Shown in pieces: positions 1 to 9,432 of a DNA stretch of 64,000 bases. The DNA is taken from the NCBI GenBank assembly GCA_016271365.2, contig CM028136.1:466672001-466736000 (forward strand), written 5' to 3'. Below the pieces are notes generated by a model. That model was not told the origin of the DNA. It saw only the letters and a list, made by a program, of their open reading frames with translations, and searched no databases. Each line of letters begins with the position of its first letter. The first letter of the stretch is position 1. This stretch comes from Neoceratodus forsteri (taxonomy: Eukaryota; Chordata; Ceratodontiformes; Ceratodontidae). The translations under genes were made by a program, and so were the position numbers.

Positions 1-113
1 GCAGCCACACCTACCACAGTGTAGCTGCATCCTTTCATAGTGCTGCCATTAGGCAGTGAGGCAGCTTCACCCCTCCTGTCATTAGCAAAGGCTATTGAGT
101 GCCACAGTGGCAC

Positions 114-116
<3 letters not shown>

Positions 117-173
<57 letters not shown>
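117..173. repeat. (AC)n microsatellite
   Basis: An uninterrupted run of alternating A and C for about 57 bases (about 28 units). Translations across it give only His-Thr repeats, so it is not coding. A pure run of this length is expected to vary in length between individuals. Confidence 0.98.
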
Positions 174-179
<6 letters not shown>

Positions 180-993
180 CATTTCTGGCTGAACTCAGCT
201 ACACAACCTACTTCTCACTTTCTACTGATGGCTTTGCAGGGTCAGGGGAATGGTTTGTTTTATTTATTTATGTTTTGCCTCCCAGATCCTACTACAGTGT
301 TTTATGGGGCTGCAAAGGTGAAGTGCTGCAGATGGCATGCTGGTTGCATTGTTGGGGCACTGTGTAGTACTGGAGAAAGTTGTGCTATTTTGTTTTCTGC
401 CCAACTGCCCAGTCTCATGGGGGTGGGAGAACAAAAGACTCGAACAGCTCTCAGGCCACACTGAGGTGGGTGTGATTGGAGTTGAACACTTACTGCTCCC
501 TTGTGTTTCCCAGTCCTGGATGCAAAGTTCATGGGTAGGGACCAGGAAACAAACTCTTTGAGTGGCTTTCTGACCACACTAGTTGGATGCATTAGGTACT
601 GAAGAAAGTTTGGTCACTCCATTGTTGGCGTGCTGCATGCCCCAGTGCTGCACTATGTCAGGGGATGGGGGAGTGAGGAAGTCAAGCAGCTCACTGGCCA
701 TGGTATCTGTGGTATTGGGAATGAACAGGGTACAGACAGGGATCCTGTTTCAAATGAAAAAGTGCAGCAGAGTTACTGCAGTAAACAATGTAATTTTAAT
801 GGGAATTAATCCCTTTTGTCATGCAGGAAAATGTGACACTGCCAGGATGAAGTAAATGTCAGTTTCCTGCGCTGACAAAGGGACTATTAACATTAAGGAA
901 ATTCGTTGACTCACAATAACTCTGCTGTATATCTAAGAGTGTTGCAAAATGCTTCAGAGATTGGGTTTCATCCTGCTGAACTTCACTGTACTT
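174..993. other. unassigned spacer
   Basis: No domain or repeat family is recognisable here. Short open frames exist on both strands but none shows a conserved motif, and composition is ordinary. The right edge is set by the start of CR1 similarity. Confidence 0.5.
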
Positions 994-1762
994 CTAGGTC
1001 TCTATCATGTTCCTTCTCTCCATCCTCTCCCGAGATCCCTTAGTCTTTCATCATATATTTTTTTCATGCATCCCATGTAACATTTTAGTTGCCCTTCTCT
1101 GGACTTCCTCTATCCTGTTGATGTCATTTCTGAGATTCGTTCTCCAGAACTGTGCACAGTACTCTAGGTGTGGTCACACCACTGATCTGTACAGTGATAA
1201 TATTATCTCCCTCGCTCCCTCTCTCCCTCACTCCCTCCTTCTGCTTGTGACACTTCTCCCTATTCACCCCAGCAATTTACTGGCCCTGCCCACTGCCTTG
1301 TCACACTGCCCTGTGACTTTGAGGTAATCAGATATTATGACCCCTAGGTCCCTTTCCTCATTAATTACTGACAGTAATCTCCTCTCTATTTCATACTCAG
1401 CTCAGAGTTTTAAATAATTGATCAGCAGTTTTTTTTCTTGGGACAATACTAACTGTACAGAAAGCATTTATATAGGTTTTCTAGAAGTGTCATGTTTGTT
1501 AAACACAGTGAGGCAAGTGCTATGCATTTTCACAATGTTTTAAAACTTTTATGAGCAAAATGCTAATCAATTTTAGAGTTAAATAAAACCCTGCAGCTCC
1601 TGTGTTTCTATGCCCCAGCTGCATGATTTTACACTTTTTGGCATTGAACCACAGCTTCCATACCGTTGATCACTCCTCAAGTTTTCTAAGGTCCTGTCTC
1701 ATTTTCTCCACCGCTCCTGAGTATCCACCCTGTTACCGATCTTGGTGTTGTCTGCATAAAAG
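994..1762 (-). mobile_element. CR1 LINE, 3' part of ORF2 (broken)
   Basis: Read on the minus strand, this matches the downstream half of the reverse transcriptase ORF in the CR1 copies at 13.3, 17.5 and 33.3 kb. It includes the region after the catalytic box and the LEYC..FW / RR.TKM / ERLKELN-type tail. Frames are shifted and stopped. About 185 AT-rich bases (roughly 1405-1590) have no counterpart in the other copies and look like a later insertion. The terminal CR1 3'UTR is missing, so the element is truncated at its 3' end near 994. It is continuous with the CR1 pieces at 2186-3926 and 6598-7080. Confidence 0.75.
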
Positions 1763-2185
1763 AGTCCCACCAAGCCGCATCAATGGGAAATACATCGACC
1801 GTCACTACAGCAACAGCGCCAGAGTGACAACCAAAACGACAGCGCAATACATGGCGACCAACCACCACACCGACAAATAAAAACACAAATTTAGCAATGT
1901 GGGGGACTGTGCCCCTGGACCCCCAGAACTATAGATAACTAACTCCTTGTCGCACTGACAGTGAAAAAAGGTCAGTTCCCCCGGCCACACATTCTGTCCA
2001 CCTCCTGATGCTCTGCCCCTCATGCTGCCTCCTTGAAAACACACTCCCATCCGCTGCACAGCTGATATACTGTTGTGACAGCCTGCCAACATCAAATACC
2101 TATTGCTGTTGGTACCTTCGCTGTAAAGTTGTCACTGTAATGGATTTGATGTATTTCTGTCACTGTCATAATGGTATACAGCAGA
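1763..2185. other. unclassified ~0.42 kb insertion in CR1
   Basis: CR1 reverse-transcriptase similarity stops near 1762 and resumes near 2186; the other CR1 copies have no sequence between these points. The insert carries no recognisable protein. Both edges include the short string gcata, which could be a small target duplication, but the edges are too decayed to be sure. The transposon class is unknown. Confidence 0.45.
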
Positions 2186-3926
2186 AAAGCATACCTTCTC
2201 TTCATGCTTCTTTGTAATGTCACTTGTGAAGATGTTGAACAGGACCAGCCCCAGTACTGAACCCTGTGGCACCCTGCTGGTCACTCTCCCCTCATTAGAG
2301 TGAATGCCATTTATCATCACCCTCTGCTGCCTGTCCACTAACCAGTTTGTTACTGAATTGACAACTGTGGCTCCCACTCCTAGACTATTCAGTTTTTTAA
2401 CAGTCTCCTACGTGGTACAGTGTCAAAGGCTTTACTGAAGTCCAAATAGGCCACATCCACTGCTCTTCCCTGATCTAGTTCTCTGGTTACCCACTCAATC
2501 TATCAGATTTATCTGACATAACCTCCTCCTCATGAATCCATGCTGTCTGGTCTCGCAACCCTCTGGATTCAAGATATTCCACTGGCCTTTGTTTTAACAG
2601 GGTTTCTGCTAATTTTCCTCCCACTGTTGTGAGACTGACAAGTTGCTAGCCTCATCCCTGTTGCTGCTTTTGTGGAACAGAACTACATTAGCTGTCCTCC
2701 AATCCCCTGGAACCTCTCCTGTTTCCAGTGATATGTTGAATAAGGCTGCCAGTGGTGCAGCGAGTTCCTCCCTGAGTTCCCCTAGCACCCTCAGATGTAT
2801 CTCGTCTGGTCCCATGGCCTTGTCCACTTTCAGGTTTTCAAGTCCCTTCAAGACTCTTTCCTCTGTAAATGGACTTGTGTTTATCTCCACCCCTTCTGTG
2901 TTCCTGCTGCACTATGTTGGTCCACCCCCTCCCTCTCCACTGTGGAGACTGAACAGAATTATCTGTTCAGGATGTCAGCTTTTTCCTGATCATCCTCTGT
3001 GAAGTCACCATCTACTGACTTCCTTATCCTCACTATCCCTCCTCTTGACTTCCTCTTCTTGCTTATGTACCTGAAGGAAGTTTTTTCACTCTTCTGCTAC
3101 TGCTTTGGCTAACCTTTTTTCTGTTTGCACCTTTGCTGGCCTCATTGTCCTCAATGCTTCCCTCTGTTTTACCTGGTACTTTTCCCAGTCCTCCTTCCTC
3201 TGTGTTTCTTTGTACCTCCTGAATGCCATCTTTCTTCCTTCACTTTCATGGCCACCTTCCTCAAGTATCATAGTGGCCTATTTTTCTCTTTTGTTTTTGC
3301 TCATTTCTTTCACACACAGACTAGTTGCATTCACCATACCTTCCTTAATTTGTCTCCATTTATTCTTCTACCTCACCCTGGCCATCCACTGCTGCTCAAC
3401 TGTTTCTAAGGTAGTTTCCGATTTCTTTAACGTTTGTCCTGCTAAAGTTCAGGACCTTTGTCCTCATGTGGTTTGCTTCTGTACCCATCTTGATACTAAA
3501 CCACACTGTACAGTGATCACTGGCCCCCAGGGGACTGGCCACTGTGACATGTTACTCTCTGTTGGTTAGGACCAGGTCCAGTATTACCTCATACTTAGTG
3601 GGTTCACTTACCAACTGCTGACAAACACTTCCTATATGGAGTCTAGGATTGTCCTGCTTCTAGTCAAAGCTGCTGTTGGAAGGCTCCAGTCCACATTAGA
3701 GAGGTTGAAGTCCCCAACTATCAGCACCTCCCCCTTATCTGCCATCCTGTCAATGTTTTCCTCTGATGCCTTGTCCAAGTCCTCCCGCTGTACTGAAGGC
3801 CTATATACCACCCTTGTGTGATTAATGGGCCCTGCTCTGGACTCTGCTGTGACCCACAGTACCTCCAGCCCTTCTTCTGCTTCTAGGTTCCCTTGCACTT
3901 CCATGGTCCTGATACCCTCCTTCACA
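2186..3926 (-). mobile_element. CR1 LINE ORF2 core: RT fingers and endonuclease (pseudogene)
   Basis: Minus-strand frames give, from high to low coordinates: part of the apurinic-type endonuclease (VVYRPS... then GDFNLSNVDW, 3632-3952); a basic linker; the RT start with LKVDKAMGPDEIH (2609-2890); and VTSRVPQGSVLGLVLFNIF (2132-2377). These motifs are typical of CR1 ORF2, whose product nicks target DNA and reverse-transcribes element RNA. Frames are broken several times. The left part continues at 994-1762. The upstream end is interrupted exactly at 3926 by a Penelope-like insertion, and the endonuclease continues at 6598. Confidence 0.88.
3913..3926. other. target-site duplication of PLE, left copy
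   Basis: The 14-mer taccctccttcaca occurs here and again at 6598-6611, immediately flanking the Penelope-like insertion. CR1 sequence continues on the outer side of both copies, as expected for a staggered-nick insertion. Confidence 0.85.
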
Positions 3927-4005
3927 AAACAAAAAGAGAACTCAGACCGCACTCGATGTACGAGGGGTTCTCAACAGCGGGGTGGCTACCCCGACCATAA
4001 AGCAC

Positions 4006-4500
4006 AAAGTTCCTGAACTGCTGCACTCCAACTGTTTAAAAAACCCCACTAAAACAACAATATGAATAATGAAATAGTTGTATTTAGAGATCACCTTGTG
4101 AGATCCCCTAGAGCCTTGGCCTAATGCCTTCAAGGGGGCGTTTTACATCCTGGTAAGCAATACACATTTAAATCCATTAAAGCTGTGACATCATCATTAA
4201 TCAACCAATCAACTATAAGCAAAAACATTTCTGATAAAAAACCTAATCAGTAAAACATACCTATATGTCATAACTTCTTAAATTACTCATTTTATATGTA
4301 CTTCTGCATCACACCATTAACTATCCACAGTAAGCAAAATACATTTTCTTGCAATAAAAAGGATATACAGTGCAGAAAACAAGGACCTTAGACTCAATAT
4401 TTCTTATGATTACATATTATTTCATTACATTTCATTATTAGCTAAACAAGTTCTCCATAACTAGGCTACACTGAAGCTGTATTAATTTTTCAGATCTAAC
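4006..4500 (+). repeat. long inverted repeat of PLE, left arm
   Basis: The reverse complement of 6101-6598 aligns along the full length of this arm at about 90% identity or better by eye, with a few short indels. Landmarks shared by both arms include aaagttcctgaactgctg at the outer edge and ctgaagctgtattaattt at the inner edge. The arm is AT-rich with no coding signal, consistent with the non-coding terminal repeat of a PLE. Confidence 0.9.
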
Positions 4501-4870
4501 AGGAGACATAGCAAATAGATATAAACATCTATTTAATAAACAAAATCAATGAAGGTCAAAAAACATCAAAGAAAAAAGATCAAGGAGAAATATAGGGCAC
4601 TTTACTTACTACCTAACTTCAAAATACTAGCAGGAGGCAATCAGAGAGAGTTAGACTGTTTGTGAGGTCTGTCCAGGACCTTTGGATAGATTCATACAAG
4701 GCCATCTGTACCAGAAAAAAATTAACATATGCCTAAAGAAAAGAAAAAACAAACAAAATTCAGCAATCATTTTTTACGTATTAAACATTCAATATTCGGA
4801 CGCATATCCGAGAGATATTGTTCTGTTCATTTTTTATACTTTAAAAAAGGTTTGAGGTCCCATCTCTCAT

Positions 4871-6090
4871 TCAAACCTGTGGGACTAACTGTTTCAGCTT
4901 TGAATATGCAAAAGCTCTCCTTTTGTAATAGCAAATTTGCACTGTCACCTCCTCTAGGTTTTTTTTTATTTGTTCTAGTCCCATAAATCTGAAGCTACTA
5001 ACATCAGATTCATGTACATTAAAAAAGTGCCGTCTTACTGGTGTATCTAATTTCTGATTGATCACAGAATGTACATGTTCCTGTATTCATTCTCTTAGCG
5101 GTCTTACTGTTTTCCCTATGTAGTATAAATTACAACTACACCAAAGAATGCATACAAGAAATGTAGCCATGCAAGATATAAAATCTTGTCTTTTAATACA
5201 TATGCCGTTTGGTAATTTTAATTCCTTGCCAGTAATCATATACCGGCCCACATTGCACCGCCTATATTTGTGATTACCCACTGGTTTGCTTGGCAGCCAT
5301 GTGCTCATAGGTGTTTCTTTCTTAAAAAACTGACGTTTAACCAGTTTTTCTTTTAGATTAGCAGTTCTTCTGAAAGTAATTATGGGTGTGTCTGGTAATA
5401 TGTCTTTTAACTTAGGATCCCCTCTTAAAATGTCCCAGCATCTCCAAACTATATTTTCCACTTCACTAGAAACCTTATGTTCCAGAGAGCATGTGATTTT
5501 CTCATTTATGGCATCTGTTTTACAATTTTTAGTGTTCCAGCTTAATAATTCTACCTGTATTTTATTCTTTACTTTAGTCATGGCATCACTCAGTACTTCA
5601 GATGTATAACCCCTTTCCCTGAATCTTTGCAACAGTTCATTAGCTTGTCTATAAAATTCCACATCCTCGGTACAGTTTCTTCGGATTCTAACCAGCTGTC
5701 CATAGGGAATAGATTTTTTAGGCTTGTAAGGGTGGCAGCTATCATTTCTTAGAAGGGAGTTAGTGGAAGTTTTTTTCTTCAAACCTTTTGTACTTATTAT
5801 ACCTGTTGCATCATCTCTCATTAAAGTGATATCCAGAAAATCAGTCGTAATTTAATGCATGACTGAGGTAAAGCTAAGATTTAGTGTATTGATATTAAGC
5901 CACTTAACAAATTCTTCAGCTTTTTCTACACCCCCAGTCCAAATACATAAACAATCATCAATATATCGCCCCCATTTGGCGATATACTGAAAGTGTGGAT
6001 ACACATTTTGATTTAGCAGATGTTCTTGTTCCCACAGCCCCATAAAAAGATTAGCATATGAAAGGGCCATTCCGGGCCACATATCTGGGC
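4871..6090 (-). pseudogene. PLE reverse transcriptase (C-terminal part) plus GIY-YIG endonuclease
   Basis: Reading from 6082 down: the RT segment SYANLFMGLWE then the catalytic motif RYIDDCLCIWTG (YIDD intact); LDI..MRDD; a linker with RNDSCHP and R.RRNC; the Cys-containing R.CNVGRYM; then FLVCILWCSC..YYIGKT (GIY-YIG core), RRHF.N.H, and a tail with FMGLEQIKKN. The product would copy element RNA and nick DNA. An in-frame TAA at 5852-5854 separates RT from endonuclease, and further frame breaks lie near 5065-5087. Upstream RT motifs (fingers and motif A) are absent because coding sequence runs directly into the right inverted repeat, so the copy cannot encode a full RT. Confidence 0.9.
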
Positions 6091-6100
6091 ATAGAATTAT

Positions 6101-6598
6101 ATTATATCTGCAAAATTAATACAGCTTCAGTATAGCCCAGTTATGGAGAACCTGTTTAGCTAATAATGAAATGTAATGAAATAATAGGTAATCATAAGAA
6201 GTATTGAGTCTAAGGTCCTTGTCTCCCTCCTGCACTGTATATCCTTTTTATTGTAAGAAAATGTATTTTGCTTACTGTGGATAGTTATTGGTGTGATGCA
6301 GAAGTACATATAAAATGAGTAATTTAAGAAGTTATGACATATAGGTATGTTTTGCTGACTAGGTTTTTTATAAGAAATGTTTTTGCTTTTAGGTGATTGG
6401 TTGATTAATAATGATGTCACAGCTTTAATAGATTTAAATGTGTATTGCTTACCAGGATGTAAAACACCCCCTTGAAGGCATTAGGCTGAGGCGCTAGGGG
6501 CTCTCACAAGGTGGGTCTCTAAACACAACTATTTAGTTGTTCATATTGTTGTTTTAGTGTTTTTTTAAACAGTTGGAGCACAGCAGTTCAGGAACTTT
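6101..6598 (-). repeat. long inverted repeat of PLE, right arm
   Basis: This is the inverted partner of 4006-4500. It abuts the truncated RT coding region on its left and the second target-site duplication (starting at 6598) on its right. The arms could pair over ~490 bp when single-stranded, giving a very long stem with a ~1.6 kb loop. Confidence 0.9.
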
Positions 6599-6611
6599 AC
6601 CCTCCTTCACA
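6598..6611. other. target-site duplication of PLE, right copy
   Basis: Second copy of the 14-mer at 3913-3926. CR1 endonuclease coding resumes immediately to the right on the minus strand, proving that the PLE landed in an existing CR1. Confidence 0.85.
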
Positions 6612-7080
6612 TACAGGATAATCCATCCTTCCTTCCTTCCTTCCTTATTTCTTCTGAACTGAGTGTATCCTTAGGTATGCCCATATCACAGTTGTGATTT
6701 TTAGTACACCATGGTTCAGTTATGCCCACTATATATAGATCCTACTATGTTTAGATGGCCTTCAGGTTTGAAATTTTATTTCCCAGACTTCTTGCATTGG
6801 TGCATAAGGCTCTCCAACTCTTGCTCCCTCCCTCTCCGTCTGCAGCCCCCTTACCTATCCCTTTTCTGTCTATGATGTGTCCAGTGACTTCAACTAAATT
6901 CCATTTCCCTTCTATGCTTCTTATTTTCTTGTCCAATTCACCTCTCTCTTTCTGCTTTTGTGGTTCTTATAACCCTTGTCCACCATCCTTCCCACTCTCC
7001 CTTCATCCTGCTTCTCTGCCCTGGTGGGATTCTTTCCCTCTGGGCACTCCTTCTCTGTTGCTTTTACCCTGGGTGAGGTG
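6612..7080 (-). mobile_element. CR1 LINE, 5' part of ORF2 (endonuclease N-terminus)
   Basis: The minus-strand frame at 6751-6936 ends with CTNARSLGNKISNLKA, the conserved opening of CR1-type APE endonucleases and the same motif as at 33460 on the plus strand. Between 6611 and 6750 a frame resembling IVGITEPW links it to the piece at 2186-3926, so this is one CR1 split by the PLE. A short (TTCC)n run sits at about 6627-6652. The 5' limit is uncertain; a G-run near 7086-7095 separates it from the next PLE. Confidence 0.8.
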
Positions 7081-7084
7081 TGTG

Positions 7085-7433
7085 TGGGGGGGGGGTCAAT
7101 TTAAAAATCAAGAAACTGTCTCTCCTTAAAAGGAGATTCTCTAGGTCACCACCTCTTGGACCTAGGCACACTTTTTCTAAATCTGCAACATGGAATTTAT
7201 GTTCACTGCCAAATATGGCCACATACGCTACTAGAAAATTGTATTTATATCATTTTTCAATGTCTTCCCAGATGTTCTCTGATTCTAATTTTGAACTTCC
7301 TTTTGGTCTTACCTATATACAATGCTCTGCAGGTCAATTTGGCCATATATACCACAGCTGTGATGTTACCATTTCAAAAATGTTGAATTTTAAAACTGTG
7401 TCCTGTTGTGTGGTGTTCAGAACTAGTACTCTT
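7085..7433 (-). pseudogene. second PLE: GIY-YIG endonuclease segment
   Basis: On the minus strand: LKFNIF, then VYMAKLTCRALYIGKTKRKFKIRIREHLG (7250-7400 region), then FHVADLEKVCLGPRGGDLENLLLRRD. This is the PLE GIY-YIG nuclease with its characteristic tail (GGD...LLQRE-like). The frame is shifted between these blocks. It is the 3' end of a PLE whose other pieces lie at 7839-8600, 9240-9432 and 12530-13310, all on the same strand and in the right order. It is cut at 7434 by a hAT-like insertion. Confidence 0.8.
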
Positions 7434-7441
7434 CTTGACAG

Positions 7442-7838
7442 CATGGGAGTAGGAAGACATACTCCATGCACTCTATGGTGTACAGTTTTGTTTCTAGGAG
7501 GCTACAACAAGGCTGTGCACTGCAATGTTGCTAAATGCAATTCAGCACAAGGCCAGCTGAACCTTTTTATAATGTCATACCTGAGAGACACAATTAGAAG
7601 GGTTGGCCACTGAGACTGTCTTTGCATCCCAGCAACAATACAAGTCAAGCGCTGAGGGTGGTACAGTATATGATTGTCTTGAGGGAGCAATGTATAACAG
7701 TTGTATTTACCAGTGCGTGGGTTGGGGCAACAAACAGTACAGTGGAGTACAATTTGTGTGTGTATTGTGTCAGATGAGGCTACAAACATGATCATGACTC
7801 CTAGCATACACACTTTTAATGTCTGGCTACACCCCATG
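7442..7838. mobile_element. non-autonomous hAT-like transposon
   Basis: A 397 bp segment interrupts PLE coding sequence. It is flanked by the 8-mer cttgacag at 7434-7441 and 7839-7846. Its ends are imperfect inverted repeats: catgggagtaggaagacat on the left against catggggtgtagccagacat read inward from the right (one gap, three mismatches). An 8 bp target duplication with short imperfect inverted termini is the hallmark of hAT-superfamily elements. No transposase is encoded. Confidence 0.8.
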
Positions 7839-8600
7839 CTTGACAGTCAGGCAAAACTTACAATTCCCACATGTAGTATAGCCAGGATCTAGTGGGGGAA
7901 GGAACTACGTTTTGGGGTTTTGAGGGGCTTGGTAACTGTGTACCACATGGTCACCAATATTAGACACTCTCCTATAAACCACTCTTGGGTGATGTTTTTC
8001 TAAGGGCCTTAAAGTTGGCATTGCAGTAAGTACATTCCAGTTTGTTTAATGATGTTTGCTATTGCATTGGAGGAACATTAAAGGTTATCACAAACGTTAT
8101 TGTTATTATTGTTATTGTTATATTGTTATTGTTGACTGTTAACAGGTCTTCTTATTCTGTACAATCTACTCTTTGTCTAGCTTGTTGAATGACACCTTCA
8201 GAGTAATCCCTAGCTTTGAACCTGTTCACCATTTCCTCATTTCTTATTGCCAGATTGTCTTCTTCACTTGTGTTCCTCCATGCTCTGTAAAATTGTCCAG
8301 TAGAATGTTGTCCATTGTGTGATGTGGGTGACAGCTACTACTGTGGAACACAGAAGTTTTGTGCATAATTTTACACTACAGGTCAGTTTCCCCACTCGTC
8401 TCTTTGTTTTTATAAATCCTGAGGTCCAAAAATTTAATTTTTGTTTTGCTATATTTGATAGTGAATCTCAGGTTTGGATTGGATACTTCCATGTAAGATC
8501 TGAACTGCAAAATCTCTGTCACCATATCATGCCACACCATAAACAGGTTCTCTATGTACCTGCGAGATTCAACACAAATTGATTTTACCACTGCTAAAGA
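7839..8600 (-). pseudogene. second PLE: RT palm C-terminal part and linker
   Basis: Minus strand, high to low: RRYIENLFMVWHDMVTEILQF (equivalent of the catalytic RYIDD box, here YIEN), NPNLRFTIKYSKTKIKFLDLRIYKN, SSCHPHH.MDNI, WRNTSEEDNLAIRNEEMVNRF, ARDYSEGVIQQARQR, a frame-shifted SP.SGL block, then a CxxC segment (C.NCKFCLTV) at the hAT junction. The order matches the PLE RT thumb and linker. Both catalytic Asp residues of the box are altered, and stops are present. The upstream edge meets a LINE-tail insertion near 8600. Confidence 0.8.
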
Positions 8601-9215
8601 CATATTTATTTATTTGTTCACTGGGTGAGTGCTCTGATCCCAGGGACTGTTTTCAGGCATGACCGGGGCCATGAAGATGGCACAATAACAAATACCATAC
8701 AAGGCAATGGAACAACTACAAGAATTACTGTGCAGTTAAGTACAAGAATAAATGCACAAAAATATGGTGGATAAATACAGCACAGGAGTAACTACAAGTA
8801 TAACTGTTCAGGTATGGACAGGATAAGATGCAGAAAATATAGAAATACAAAGAATACAAAACAGGGCACAGGAACACATTCAAGTAAACTATACAGTTTT
8901 TTACAAGGATAGGCAAGTAAGCTATACAGTTATATACAGGGATAGGTAAGAGGTTTTATACTGTTGGTACATAAATTCATAACTCAGTGCGATTTAATAC
9001 AAAGATAACATGGGGTAGGCTAATGCTAATGGCCAAGACTGATTGACAGTACAGGTGGCCATAGGCATGTATTAGCATAATTAGGTTAATGACGTGGAAC
9101 CTTTGTAAAACAGCCTCGGCTCAAAGGTATTTGTAATCCTAGAACAAATAAATAAATAAATAAATAAATAAATGAAATAAATACCGGTAGGTGCCTACTG
9201 ACCATGAAAAGAAAA
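8601..9215 (+). mobile_element. 3' tail of an unclassified LINE with (AAAT)n end
   Basis: PLE coding stops near 8600 and resumes near 9240 with some target lost. The insert has no ORF. Its end, at about 9142-9185, is a run of AAAT units preceded by cctcggctcaaaggtatttg. Similar AAAT-type tails close the LINE fragments at 47.58 and 54.92 kb, so I read this as a LINE 3'UTR on the plus strand. Class uncertain. Confidence 0.5.
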
Positions 9216-9239
9216 GCAATTTCATTTCAGCACTAATAC

Positions 9240-9432
9240 TGCAGTGTTAACCAGAAACTTGATCAGATTTTCTGACTATAATGTTGAGTCTCTTAAGCTG
9301 ATTTCTAGGCCGTGGTCCTCCCTCATGGGGGATATTGGTATACAAGGACTCTGCATCCATAGTTGCCAAAAGCCATTCCTGTTCAAAGTGCAGTTCTTTA
9401 AGGACATTCAGTATACCTTCATTCTAACCTAA
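9240..9432 (-). pseudogene. second PLE: RT motif A segment
   Basis: The minus strand reads LKELHFEQEWLLATMDAESLYTNIPHEGGP, matching the PLE RT motif A (DVxSLYTNIPH). It lies between the linker half (7839-8600) and the finger half (12530-13310) of the same element. A plus-strand LINE begins directly at its right edge. Confidence 0.8.

Larger units (their letters stand above)
3927..6597 (-). mobile_element. Penelope-like element (PLE) with long inverted ends
   Basis: A 2.67 kb insertion bounded by a 14 bp direct duplication and lying inside a CR1 element. The minus-strand coding interior holds a reverse-transcriptase palm fragment followed by a GIY-YIG endonuclease; that order is diagnostic of Penelope-like retroelements. 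The two ends are ~490 bp inverted copies of each other (4006-4500 and 6101-6598). The left end, which is the 3' end on the coding strand, carries about 80 extra bases (3927-4005) beyond the repeat. PLEs are known for terminal repeats in direct or inverted orientation and for 5' truncation, both of which fit this copy. Confidence 0.9.

Noticed and set aside
95..464. His-Thr repeat peptides at the start
   Set aside because: They are translations of the AC microsatellite.
2643..3569. Plus-strand frames over 2.6-3.6 kb
   Set aside because: Antisense shadows of the minus-strand CR1 ORF2.
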